Assembly (NCBI GenBank): GCA_964528825.1
Contig: CAZGVB010000002.1
Location: forward strand, 1 to 64,000
Source of the DNA: RGIG5612 sp964528825
GTDB taxonomy: Bacteria; Bacillota; Clostridia; Lachnospirales; Lachnospiraceae
Length of the DNA: 64,000 nucleotides
Direction: 5' to 3'
Numbering within the stretch: position 1 is the first letter of the stretch; the number at the start of each line of letters is the position of its first letter. The notes below the pieces were generated by a model that saw nothing but the letters and a program-made list of their open reading frames with translations, was not told the origin of the DNA and made no database searches. Positions 27,643-35,441 of the stretch are shown here, in pieces. A program made the translations under genes and the position numbers.

Positions 27643-27906
27643 TTAAGCCATTTTGTTTACAGCGAGTGAAAGACGTGAAACTCTGCGGGCTGCCGTATTC
27701 TTGTGATATACGCCCTTTGTCTCTGCCTTGTAAAACTCTACTGTAGCAAGCCTGAGTGCCTCTGCGGCAGCAGCCTTGTCACCGGACTCGATAGCAGCAT
27801 AAACCTTCTTGACCGATGTCTTAACCTTTGATCTTATCGCTTTGTTCCTCTCAGCTCTCTTTTGAGATGTAAGAACTCTTTTCTTTGCTGACTTAATATT
27901 AGCCAT
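27643..27906 (-). CDS. rpsT: 30S ribosomal protein S20
   Basis: 87-aa, highly basic, helical 16S rRNA-binding protein. MANIKSAKKRVLTSQKRAERNKAIRSK and the end KNTAARRVSRLSLAVNKMA (in parts) are family hallmarks. Monocistronic, with a consensus promoter about 120 bp upstream and hairpins downstream. Confidence 0.97.
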   Translation of the reverse strand: MANIKSAKKRVLTSQKRAERNKAIRSKVKTSVKKVYAAIESGDKAAAAEALRLATVEFYKAETKGVYHKNTAARRVSRLSLAVNKMA

Positions 27907-28026
27907 TCTTAAAATTCCTCCACATTTTTATGTGTAACCTTCATCTAAATCTCCCGAGAGAGTGTTGGGATCTTTAAATTCGCTGCCGAACAGGACTTGC
28001 GGACATAAACCTGAACAGCATTCGTT

Positions 28027-28055
28027 ATTCTACTGTAGATTTTTTCACCTGTCAA
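28027..28055 (-). promoter_or_regulatory. Promoter of rpsT
   Basis: Minus-strand TTGACA (28050-28055), 17-bp spacer, TAGAAT (28027-28032). Near-consensus, as expected for a ribosomal protein gene. The 5' leader would be about 110 nt. Confidence 0.8.
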
Positions 28056-28072
28056 GAATAAAATATCCGCAT

Positions 28073-28101
28073 TTGGAAAATTAACTTTTCTGTGTTAGAA
28101 T
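28073..28101 (+). promoter_or_regulatory. Promoter of the acyltransferase gene
   Basis: TTGGAA (28073-28078), 17-bp spacer, TAGAAT (28096-28101), about 37 bp before the TTG start. It is divergent from the rpsT promoter. Confidence 0.55.
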
Positions 28102-28138
28102 GCCTTAAATAAAGCATATCTAATTGAAAGGGAAACGC

Positions 28139-29299
28139 TTGAAAGACTGCCATCATGTCCCTGTATCGGGGAGAAATTCTTCCATAGAGCTCCTTAAGCT
28201 GATCGCTATAGCCTTGATCATCTTAAATCATATGACTCAGTCGCTGACTGAGCAGAGCAGCTTCATCCCTTTTACAGATTATCTTATAAATAATACATTA
28301 TCTACTACCGATATCACATCTCTCCTGCTTGCCATCTTTCGCATGTCAGGCTGCCTCGGAAATAATATCTTTGTCATATGCTCTGCATGGTTTTTGACAG
28401 ACAGCAAAAGATCCGACAAAAGAAAAATAATATTTATGATGATCAATATATGGACGATCTCTGTTCTTATATTTGTTATCACTTTATTTTTCGGCTGCGA
28501 CCTTGACAGAGACGATACGCTGAGACAATTTTTCCCGACATCCAACGCCGCAAATTGGTTTATGACCTGCTACATTCTCCTGTATTTGATACATCCTCTG
28601 CTGAACAAGCTTATAGGTGCCATCGACAGGCGTACCCATCTTGCTATGGCAGCGGTCATGGTTCTTTTGTTTTCATTTGCCAATTTTTTCAGGCCTTGGT
28701 TTTTTATCACTCAGATCTTTTATGTAAACGATCTTCTCATATGGATAATGCTCTATTTTATCGTCGCATATATAAAGCTTTATATAAGATCTGCGGCATC
28801 TGATGTAAGAAGCTCTGTCATAATGCTTATCATCGGCATATTAGGGCAGATCTCCTGCATAGCTGCGGTAAACTTTATCGGACTGAAGATAGATTTTCTA
28901 AGCGATAAGCTTCTCTATTTCAACTATGCGGGCAGTCCTTTTATCATATTGGCGGCCCTTTCGGCATTCAATATAGCAAGACTGTCTTCATTTCATTGCA
29001 GATTTATCAACTATATGTCAGGACTTTCCATGCTTGTCTACCTGATTCATGAGAATTATATTCTAAGGCTCGTATACAGGCCGTGGATATTTGTATTTAT
29101 ATATGATACATTCGGATACAGGTGTATAATATTGTGGTTGTTTGTATCCGTGGCTGCTGTTTTTATCGCGGCATTTATACTCGCATTTATATACAGGCAG
29201 TCTGTAGAACGGATCGTGCGAATCGTAAGCGACAGGCTCGGTGACATCCTTGCAAGACTGTGGCGCAGACTGATGGCATGGCTCCTTCGGATAGAATGA
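28139..29299 (+). CDS. Acyltransferase family 3 membrane protein
   Basis: Integral membrane acyltransferase that typically O-acetylates polysaccharides or cell-wall glycans. About ten hydrophobic segments; it opens with SSIELLKLIAIALIILNHM, where the His of LNHM is the family's conserved residue, and ends in a basic tail. No ATG is available. A TTG at 28139 with AAAGGGA 6 nt upstream fits best; another TTG at 28124 is possible. It is followed 36 bp later by a glycosyltransferase, suggesting joint action on a surface glycan. Confidence 0.85.
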   Translation: MKDCHHVPVSGRNSSIELLKLIAIALIILNHMTQSLTEQSSFIPFTDYLINNTLSTTDITSLLLAIFRMSGCLGNNIFVICSAWFLTDSKRSDKRKIIFMMINIWTISVLIFVITLFFGCDLDRDDTLRQFFPTSNAANWFMTCYILLYLIHPLLNKLIGAIDRRTHLAMAAVMVLLFSFANFFRPWFFITQIFYVNDLLIWIMLYFIVAYIKLYIRSAASDVRSSVIMLIIGILGQISCIAAVNFIGLKIDFLSDKLLYFNYAGSPFIILAALSAFNIARLSSFHCRFINYMSGLSMLVYLIHENYILRLVYRPWIFVFIYDTFGYRCIILWLFVSVAAVFIAAFILAFIYRQSVERIVRIVSDRLGDILARLWRRLMAWLLRIE

Positions 29300-29335
29300 T
29301 CTTCAGGACGCAGCTTGTGATATGTAGGTTTATAT

Positions 29336-30259
29336 ATGAAAAAATTATCAATAGTCGTATCAGTATATAATGAAGAGCAATCTCTCGGCAAATTTTATAA
29401 TGCCTTTATACAGGTCATATCTCAGATAAATATCAGCCATGAGCTTATCTTTGTAAATGACGGCAGCACAGATAAGAGCGGTGCAATTCTCAGATATCTG
29501 GCAAAGAATGATAAAAATGTCAAGGTCATTGATTTTTCGAGAAATTTCGGTCACGAATCTGCCATGATCGCCGGCATTGACTATGCAGGCGGAGATGCCA
29601 TCATCTGCATGGATGCAGATCTGCAGCATCCGGTCACATGCATACCGAAGATTATCGAGAAGCTAAGCAGCGGCTATGATATCGTAAATATGGTCAGAAA
29701 GTCCAACAGATCGGCGGGCTTTATCAAGAATCTCACTTCATCGGCATTTTACAAGATTATCAATATATTCTCAAAGCATACAAAATTCGAAAAAAATGCT
29801 TCTGATTTCTTTGCCATAAGCAGAGACGTGGCTCAGGTGCTCAAGCAGGATTATAGGGAAAAAACAAGATTTCTGCGCGGGTACGTACAGGATGTGGGCT
29901 TTGCTCAGACCACCCTCAGCTATACCGCGGCAGAGCGCGTGGGCGGGTCGAGTCACTACAGCCTTAAAAAGCTCTTTGACTTTTCGGTAAATACCATTAC
30001 ATGCTTTTCAGATTTTCCCTTGAAGCTTGGCATCTATGCGGGATTTATCTCCGCCCTTATAGGCATCATAGTCTTAATATATTCATTGATCACCATCAAA
30101 GGCGCCCCGAGCGGATATACGACCATAGTCGTCCTTATCTGCTTTATGTTTGCCGTGCTTTTCTTTATGGTAGGCGTGATCGGACAATATATAGCCGTAC
30201 TCTTTGCCGAGGTGAAGAACAGACCTATATATATCGTAAAGGATACTGTGAATTTTTAG
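29336..30259 (+). CDS. Family 2 glycosyltransferase, GtrB/DPM-like
   Basis: Likely transfers a sugar from an NDP-sugar to a polyprenyl phosphate carrier on the cytoplasmic membrane face. GT-A domain: LSIVVSVYNEEQSLGKF, VNDGSTDKS, FSRNFGHESAMIAGIDYA and the metal-binding MDADLQHP. Two C-terminal membrane helices span roughly residues 225-290, as in Bactoprenol glucosyltransferases. 307 aa. It converges on mnmA with a single base between the stop codons and has no obvious terminator. Partner flippase (GtrA) is not in the window. Confidence 0.92.
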   Translation: MKKLSIVVSVYNEEQSLGKFYNAFIQVISQINISHELIFVNDGSTDKSGAILRYLAKNDKNVKVIDFSRNFGHESAMIAGIDYAGGDAIICMDADLQHPVTCIPKIIEKLSSGYDIVNMVRKSNRSAGFIKNLTSSAFYKIINIFSKHTKFEKNASDFFAISRDVAQVLKQDYREKTRFLRGYVQDVGFAQTTLSYTAAERVGGSSHYSLKKLFDFSVNTITCFSDFPLKLGIYAGFISALIGIIVLIYSLITIKGAPSGYTTIVVLICFMFAVLFFMVGVIGQYIAVLFAEVKNRPIYIVKDTVNF

Positions 30260-30260
30260 A

Positions 30261-31337
30261 TCAGATACGGTCTCTTTCTATCACACCGCCGCCAAGTACT
30301 ATATCTCCATCGTAAAATACAGCAGACTGTCCGGGAGTGATGGCTCTTTGCGGCTCGTCAAATATGATATGAGCCGTCCCGTCGGCACTTGCAAGGATGA
30401 TTGCCGGCTGTTCCTTATGCCTGTATCTTATCTTTACCGCACATCTTACAGGCTCTGCAGGTACGCATCCGCTTATCCAATTTACGGAAGATACAGATAA
30501 TTCCTTTTTCATCAGCTCATCGCTTCTTCCGAGGATGACCCTATTCTCCGCGGGGCAGATATCACATACATAATATGGCTCACATGACGATATGCCGAGT
30601 CCTCTCCTTTGCCCGATCGTATAATGTATGATCCCTTTATGAATACCCAGGAAATTGCCTTTTGTATCCACGAAATCTCCCTGTGCAGGTACTTTGCCCG
30701 TATATTTGTCTATCACCTTCGTATAATCACCGTCGGGTACAAAGCATATATCCTGGCTGTCCGGCTTGTCTGCATTCACAAAGCCGCTCTCCTGTGCCAA
30801 TCTGCGTGTCTCCTCCTTTGACATATTGCCGAGCGGAAGCAGGATATGAGCCAGTTTTTCCTGTGTCAGGGAATATAATACATAGCTTTGATCCTTTTCC
30901 TTATTTAAGGACTTTTTCAGTATATATTTCCCGTCCGCAGCCTTCTCTATCCTTGCATAATGACCCGTGACAAGATATTCGCATCCAAGACTCTCGGCCG
31001 CCTCATAGAGCATGCCAAACTTGATATACTTATTGCATGTCACACACGGATTGGGAGTAATGCCCTCAAGATAGCTGCTCGTAAATGTATCTATCACCTT
31101 TTCCTTAAAGGATTTCTTTAGGTTAAATACAAAATAAGGCATATTCAGTCTTGCGGCGACTCTTTTGGCATCAAATATATCGCCCGACAGATACCATGAC
31201 TGCTCACGATCCCCACACACATGTTCTCTGTCAAACAAATGCATCGTGCATCCTATGCAGTCTATATTTTTTTGTTTTATAAGAAATGCAGCGACGCTGG
31301 AATCAACGCCGCCGCTCATAGCTATAAGAGCTTTCAT
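30261..31337 (-). CDS. mnmA: tRNA-specific 2-thiouridylase MnmA
   Basis: Adds sulfur to U34 of tRNA Lys, Glu and Gln. PP-loop AMSGGVDSSVAAFL is at residues 6-19; the two catalytic Cys lie in NPCVTCNKYIKF and DSQDICFVPDGDY; the C-terminal beta-barrel domain is complete. 358 aa. It is 24 bp downstream of the 115-aa gene and probably shares its promoter. The usual iscS/nifU partner genes are not adjacent. Confidence 0.95.
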   Translation of the reverse strand: MKALIAMSGGVDSSVAAFLIKQKNIDCIGCTMHLFDREHVCGDREQSWYLSGDIFDAKRVAARLNMPYFVFNLKKSFKEKVIDTFTSSYLEGITPNPCVTCNKYIKFGMLYEAAESLGCEYLVTGHYARIEKAADGKYILKKSLNKEKDQSYVLYSLTQEKLAHILLPLGNMSKEETRRLAQESGFVNADKPDSQDICFVPDGDYTKVIDKYTGKVPAQGDFVDTKGNFLGIHKGIIHYTIGQRRGLGISSCEPYYVCDICPAENRVILGRSDELMKKELSVSSVNWISGCVPAEPVRCAVKIRYRHKEQPAIILASADGTAHIIFDEPQRAITPGQSAVFYDGDIVLGGGVIERDRI

Positions 31338-31361
31338 ATTCGTATCACCGTATTGGCTTTA

Positions 31362-31709
31362 TCAATACCATGCCATGCTGCTGCCCTGCTCATAATCCAT
31401 CTCATACCAGCCGCCGCCTTCATGTGCATATGACCAGCCGTGCTGATACATTACGAGATTGGTAATGCGCTCTCTGATGATCTTTACATCTATCTCGGCA
31501 CGTTCTACAGCGCCGGGCTCTTTTTCAATCTTTTGGTTGTAATTATATTCGGCCTTTGCATATTCACCGCAGAGGAATGTGATCATATCATCCATGCTTG
31601 TAAACTTTGTAAGCTTCATTGAAAGCTCATCCGCTGAGCTTTTTTCATATGCAGCCTTCTCAGCATCTGTCAGAATACCGTTATATGCAAGTCTTTCCTG
31701 TTCTGTCAT
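31362..31709 (-). CDS. Small acidic protein of unknown function upstream of mnmA
   Basis: 115 residues, soluble, acidic, helical in the first 80 positions (TDAEKAAYEKSSADELSMKL...), ending with an aromatic, Gly-rich tail (GWSYAHEGGGWYEMDYEQG). No family recognised. GGAG lies 8 nt before the ATG. Its promoter carries the 64-bp upstream module also found in front of the SCIFF gene and the 616-aa gene, so it may belong to the same regulatory circuit. Co-transcription with mnmA is likely from the 24-bp gap. Confidence 0.65.
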   Translation of the reverse strand: MTEQERLAYNGILTDAEKAAYEKSSADELSMKLTKFTSMDDMITFLCGEYAKAEYNYNQKIEKEPGAVERAEIDVKIIRERITNLVMYQHGWSYAHEGGGWYEMDYEQGSSMAWY

Positions 31710-31750
31710 TGTAAATTCTCCTCATGCTCACAGCTTTAAATGTTCTTCAG

Positions 31751-31779
31751 ATTTTACCACAAGGCGCGGCTCTTGTGAA
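31751..31779 (-). promoter_or_regulatory. Promoter of the 115-aa gene and mnmA
   Basis: Minus-strand TTCACA (31774-31779), 17-bp spacer, TAAAAT (31751-31756). The -35 box is 27 bp from the shared upstream module. Confidence 0.55.
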
Positions 31780-31806
31780 TATCGTCTTGGGATCATTTTT
31801 TTGCAT

Positions 31807-31870
31807 GGTCACTGCAGGGTGATCGAATGCGGATCTTTCAGCCGGACAATTTTTTGCACTGCATATGTGA
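31807..31870 (-). promoter_or_regulatory. Shared upstream module, copy 1
   Basis: 64 bp, plus-strand core ATCTTTCAGCCGGACAATTT. It aligns with one indel at most to 37289-37352 and 44334-44396. The edge nearest the gene is 27 bp from the -35 box of the 115-aa gene. On its other side it abuts the repeat array. Confidence 0.6.
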
Positions 31871-31880
31871 GATTGCTTAT

Positions 31881-32499
31881 TTTTACTCTGAAAGTCGATC
31901 GCTTCGTGCCTTTGGCACTCTCGCGATCGCTATCCGTATTCGCACTCTGGGCTTTCGCCCGACGTGCTCATACGGCTTAGCCCGTCCTATGTCTGCGCAT
32001 CTGTGTGAGCTATCGCTTATTTTTACTCTGAAAGTGGATTGCTTCGCTGCTTTGCAGCTCTCGCAATCCCCATCCGTATTCGCACTCTGGGCTGCCGCCC
32101 TACGTGCTCATACGGCTTAGCCCGTCCTATGTCTGCGCATCTGTGTGAGATTGCTTATTTTTACTCTGAAAGTCGATCGCTTCGTGCCTTTGGCACTCTC
32201 GCGATCGCTATCCGTATTCGCACTCTGGGCTTTCGCCCGACGTGCTCATACGGCTTAGCCCGTCCTATGTCTGCGCATCTGTGTGAGCTATCGCNNNNNN
32301 NNNNNNNNNNNNNNNNNNNNNNNNNNNNNNNNNNNNNNNNNNNNNNNNNNNNNNNNNNNNNNNNNNNNNNNNNNNNNNNNNNNNNNNNNNNNNNCCGCCC
32401 TACGTGCTCATACGGCTTAGCCCGTCCTATGTCTGCGCATCTGTGTGAGCTATCGCTCACTCTGATGCGCAGCCGCAGGACGGGACTTTCAGAGTAAAA
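31881..32499. repeat. Tandem array of structured 138-140-bp units
   Basis: Each unit begins TTTTACTCTGAAAGT (31881, 32021, 32159) and two unit types alternate A-B-A-B. In type A the first hairpin is CGATCGC..GTGCC/GGCAC..GCGATCG; in type B it is GGATTGC..GCTGC/GCAGC..GCAATCC, that is, both strands of each stem changed together. A second hairpin is GGGC/GCCC with different loops. The last unit is followed by sequences complementary to the unit (CTCAC, GATGCGCAG, GGACGGG), ending in ACTTTCAGAGTAAAA (32485-32499), the exact complement of the unit start. Copy number is unknown because of the gap. Confidence 0.85.
32295..32394. other. Assembly gap of 100 N
   Basis: Exactly 100 N inside the repeat array, so a scaffolding placeholder. 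With a period near 139 the missing sequence would be about 78 bp, or 78 plus whole units. Confidence 0.97.
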
Positions 32500-32527
32500 A
32501 AGAGAAGCCTTTCGACCTCTCTTTTTT
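32496..32527 (+). terminator. Intrinsic terminator at the end of the repeat array
   Basis: AAAAAAGAGA (32496-32505) and TCTCTTTTTT (32518-32527) enclose a 12-nt loop that can add two G-C pairs; followed by ATT. It ends a plus-strand transcript for which the array is the only visible content. It could also act on the minus strand. Confidence 0.6.
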
Positions 32528-32678
32528 ATTGGTTAAACACCAGTAGGAAAATATATTATGAATTGTATCTGTCTCCGGGGAAGAGACAGAAGGCTTTCTT
32601 TATTTGCATTGATAATACTACAAAAAAAGGGGGCGTGCAAACACATTTTAAGTATGATATCATAAGAAAAACTTATGC

Positions 32679-32707
32679 AGTACAGATATTTCAAAATAGT
32701 CTGTACT
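32679..32707. promoter_or_regulatory. Inverted repeat upstream of the LysR gene
   Basis: AGTACAGA (32679-32686), 13-bp spacer, TCTGTACT (32700-32707), a perfect 8-bp inverted repeat 60 bp before the LysR start. LysR proteins often bind such sites for autoregulation. A second inverted repeat, CATAAG-N5-CTTATG, lies just to the left (32661-32677). Confidence 0.5.
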
Positions 32708-32766
32708 CTGCCTGAAGGCTGTATACTTAATATGTTTCTGTCTGCAAAAATAAAGGGATTTTACTC

Positions 32767-33660
32767 ATGAATGAAAACCAACTCAGATATTTCATTGCCT
32801 CCGCCGAGGCTCTCAGCTTCACGAAAGCTGCCGAGCAATATTATATATCGCAAACTGCCGTAACTCAGCAGATCCGCGCTCTTGAGGAGTCCTTCGGCTG
32901 TCTTCTGTTTGACAGAGGTACAAGGCCTGTGACTTTGACTCCTGCCGGGAGAACTTTTCTTATCGAGGCAAAAGCTATTGTTGAACGCATGAGCCGTGCA
33001 AAGGAAAGGGTCCATGAGGCATCGAGCGGACTTTCGGGCACCTTAAAGATCGGTTATGTTATAGGATATGAAAAAAGTCCTCTTCCCTCCGTGATGAGAC
33101 AATTTCATCACAGGCATTCGGCAATCCTTACTACCTTTTTCAGAGGATACAGTGATGTCCTTGCTGCCGGACTGTTGAATGATGAATATGACATTCTGTA
33201 TACATGGGACAGCTCTGATCTCAGATCAAATGATTCTGTCGAATACAAGCTTATAGAAACGGCGCGTCTTATGGCCGTACTCCATCCCGGGCACCCCTTC
33301 GCTCAAAGAAATGAGATCACAAGAAGTGAGCTTAAGGGAGAAAATCTCATATTTGCCTCTCAATCCTCACAAAAGGATACCTTTGGAGATTCGTTTTTCC
33401 TGAATTTATACAAGGATGCGGGATACAAGCCCAATATCATTGCAAGATGCTCTGATATAGAAAGCGCGCTTATGATGGTAGCCTCCGAACAAGGCATTAC
33501 CATACTTCCGGAATATTGTATTTCAATGCTTGATCCTGCGGAAAATCTTATTTCCATTCCGCTTGTCGGAGATTTTGAAAACGAAGAGATCATTGCCGCC
33601 TGGAAGAAGGATAATTCCAATCCGGCACTAAAGCTGCTGCTCGATGAAGCGATCTTATAA
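32767..33660 (+). CDS. LysR-family transcriptional regulator
   Basis: 297 aa. The N-terminal winged helix (residues 1-60) contains LRYFIASAEALSFTKAAEQYYISQTAVTQQIRALEE in pieces. A periplasmic-binding-like effector domain (from residue 90) ends near the C-terminus. An inverted repeat upstream suggests autoregulation. It converges on the decarboxylase gene; LysR genes usually control a divergent neighbour, but to the left there is only the repeat array. Effector unknown. Confidence 0.94.
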   Translation: MNENQLRYFIASAEALSFTKAAEQYYISQTAVTQQIRALEESFGCLLFDRGTRPVTLTPAGRTFLIEAKAIVERMSRAKERVHEASSGLSGTLKIGYVIGYEKSPLPSVMRQFHHRHSAILTTFFRGYSDVLAAGLLNDEYDILYTWDSSDLRSNDSVEYKLIETARLMAVLHPGHPFAQRNEITRSELKGENLIFASQSSQKDTFGDSFFLNLYKDAGYKPNIIARCSDIESALMMVASEQGITILPEYCISMLDPAENLISIPLVGDFENEEIIAAWKKDNSNPALKLLLDEAIL

Positions 33661-33710
33661 CTGCTTAAACGAAATAATCCTATAGCTGCTTAATAAAACA
33701 ATCCTATAAC
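33652..33710. repeat. Imperfect tandem repeats between lysR and the decarboxylase gene
   Basis: The motif ATCCTATAgCTGCTTAA recurs about every 24-26 bp. The first copy (ATCTTATAACTGCTTAAAC) contains the LysR stop codon; the next two are in the 67-bp spacer. It looks like tandem duplication of a gene end. Confidence 0.55.
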
Positions 33711-33727
33711 CGACCGGAGGTGCCGTC

Positions 33728-35410
33728 CTATAAGACCACTCTTACCTTTTCGATGCCGTAATGTTCCATCACCTTAAGTGCTTCTGTGGGTATCACTTCT
33801 CCGCTTACAACAATAGGTATAGCGGGTGGACATGCCAAAACGCCGCCCGCATATACTCTTCCGGCCGCTTCTTTTGCATCTATCGTCTCATAGGGGGCAA
33901 ATGCCGCATCTACGGGCAGCATAGCCTTTCTTGGCCTTATATTGATATATTCTTCCTTATCTGTATATGTCTTATCTGTATGTGTCTTTTCTATATGTGT
34001 CTTATCTATATATGTCTTATCCGTATGTGTCTTATCTATATGCGTCTTTTCATCCGCGTTTATATGTATCTCTTCACTTGCATTATCCAAGAATGCTGAA
34101 ATATCTTTTGCATGCTCCGGGCTTAAGCTGTCCTTATCATATTTTGCAAATATTTTCGCAGATGCCGCCGCCTTTACCAAAGCAAGACAAAGTCTTTTGT
34201 AATCATTAGCATCATTTTCCACGGACGGCATGAGGACCAAGACATCCGAGTCCGCATATTCACATTCTATTCCGTCAAGTCTCAAAAGATCCGCAAGAGC
34301 ATTTCCGTTCATTCGCATGCCGCGGCAATCTATTGTTATTTTCATAGGCTCACAGACGTCATGATCGCCGTCCGGTGATATCATCTTAAAGCCTGCCTCC
34401 TCTGCCGCATCTTTTATCAACCCGACAGCGTTTATGCATTTCTCAAGATCTTCACTGAAGCCATCTTCAAGATACGGGTTCAATTTGTCAAGAGAGGCAA
34501 GCAGCAGATACGACGGACTTGTCGATCCGAAAAGGGAAAGAGCATATTTAGCCCGGTCTGTATACCATAGACAATCATTTTCTTGCAGGGAGCCTTTTTT
34601 TATAGCCCTTTTAGATATATGAAGATATGCGCATCCTGTAAGTGCAGGCAATGTCTTATGAGCCGAATCGCAGCATATATCGGCACCCAGATCCATCGGA
34701 TGCAGGCTTTCCTTAAGGAAATGAAGATATGCTCCGTGAGCATTGTCCACAAGCAATGGGATACCGTATTCATGGGCGGCAGCAGCAATGGCCTTTATAT
34801 CCTGTATCTGACCAAGATAATTCGGCGAGGTAAGATATACTGCTGCAGGCTTTTCCTGCATTGAGGCAAGCTTTGCCCTTACAGCATCCGCGCTCACATA
34901 ACAGGTGCAAAGTGAAGCATCCTTTGACTCGTCATACAGCCATTCGACGTCCATACCCAGAAGAATGAGCGCAGTGATAAAAGCATTATGTACATTTCTC
35001 GCCGCAAGGATAATATGTCTTCTTTTTTGCAAGCCGTCCGTACATCCCGACATATCATCCATATCTGCCCACAAAGCGAGCGCAAGCATTGCACGTATAC
35101 ATTGACTTGAGCCTTCCGTGGAATAATATGTTGCAGCAGTATCAAAGATATGCGCGGCATTCTCCTCACTCTTCTTTATTATGCCCGATGCCGTATACAA
35201 TGAGTCCGCTCCGCGTATTTCCGTAATATCCATCGCGTTAAAATTGTCTCCGCGTCCCTTGTGACCGGGCATATGAAAACGGCTCATTCCTGAGCATGCA
35301 TAATCTCTGAGAAACTCACATATCGGCGCACCCGTATCTTGCGCTTCGTTTGCGTTCTTTCCTGCTGTACTGTTTACAGATATATTATTTTTTCTATCTT
35401 CTTGTGTCAT
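33728..35410 (-). CDS. Orn/Lys/Arg-type PLP decarboxylase
   Basis: Fold-type I decarboxylase acting on a basic amino acid (polyamine or acid-stress pathway); the substrate is not clear. N-terminal signature MSRFHMPGHKGRGDNF, Asp region PLLVDNAHGAYLHFL, PLP-binding lysine in DICCDSAHKTLPALTG. The C-terminal domain begins near residue 430. Between them is an insertion of six 5-residue repeats (THIDK, THTDK, TYIDK, THIEK, THTDK, TYTDK), absent from ordinary relatives. 560 aa. It starts 31 bp after the SCIFF maturase stop, so it is likely in the scfA-scfB operon. Confidence 0.9.
   Translation of the reverse strand: MTQEDRKNNISVNSTAGKNANEAQDTGAPICEFLRDYACSGMSRFHMPGHKGRGDNFNAMDITEIRGADSLYTASGIIKKSEENAAHIFDTAATYYSTEGSSQCIRAMLALALWADMDDMSGCTDGLQKRRHIILAARNVHNAFITALILLGMDVEWLYDESKDASLCTCYVSADAVRAKLASMQEKPAAVYLTSPNYLGQIQDIKAIAAAAHEYGIPLLVDNAHGAYLHFLKESLHPMDLGADICCDSAHKTLPALTGCAYLHISKRAIKKGSLQENDCLWYTDRAKYALSLFGSTSPSYLLLASLDKLNPYLEDGFSEDLEKCINAVGLIKDAAEEAGFKMISPDGDHDVCEPMKITIDCRGMRMNGNALADLLRLDGIECEYADSDVLVLMPSVENDANDYKRLCLALVKAAASAKIFAKYDKDSLSPEHAKDISAFLDNASEEIHINADEKTHIDKTHTDKTYIDKTHIEKTHTDKTYTDKEEYINIRPRKAMLPVDAAFAPYETIDAKEAAGRVYAGGVLACPPAIPIVVSGEVIPTEALKVMEHYGIEKVRVVL
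33960..34049. repeat. Six 15-bp repeats inside the decarboxylase gene
   Basis: Six consecutive 15-bp units of the form TCTGTATATGTCTTA (plus strand), 1-3 differences each, encode the Thr/His/Asp/Lys pentapeptide tract. The reading frame is kept, so unit loss or gain would be tolerated. Confidence 0.9.
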
Positions 35411-35441
35411 TTTATATATTTCTTTGATCTTCAGGTACTTA

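Larger units (their letters stand above)
31881..32527 (+). ncRNA. Candidate structured non-coding RNA made of the repeat array
   Basis: Nested pairing on the plus strand: TTTTACTCTGAAAGT with 32485-32499; CCCGTCC (32421-32427) with GGACGGG (32478-32484); CTGCGCATC (32433-32441) with GATGCGCAG (32464-32472); GTGAG with CTCAC. An intrinsic terminator follows at once. Compensatory base changes between unit types support an RNA. No promoter was identified, and a MITE-like DNA element remains an alternative. Confidence 0.4.
31710..32766. other. Gene-free region with repeats and an assembly gap
   Basis: No protein gene is supported here. In order it holds the promoter of the 115-aa gene, the 64-bp upstream module, the 138-140-bp repeat array with a 100-N gap, a terminator-like hairpin, about 150 bp in which I see nothing, and inverted repeats in front of the LysR gene. 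Confidence 0.8.

Noticed and set aside
31827..32497. Open frames on both strands through the repeat array, predicting repetitive peptides
   Set aside because: The 138/140-bp alternation breaks any single frame, the frames exist on both strands because units lack stops, and there is no ribosome site. The pattern is explained by RNA or DNA structure.
31881..32499. CRISPR array
   Set aside because: Units are 138-140 bp and similar over their whole length; there is no short repeat alternating with unique spacers and no cas gene nearby.
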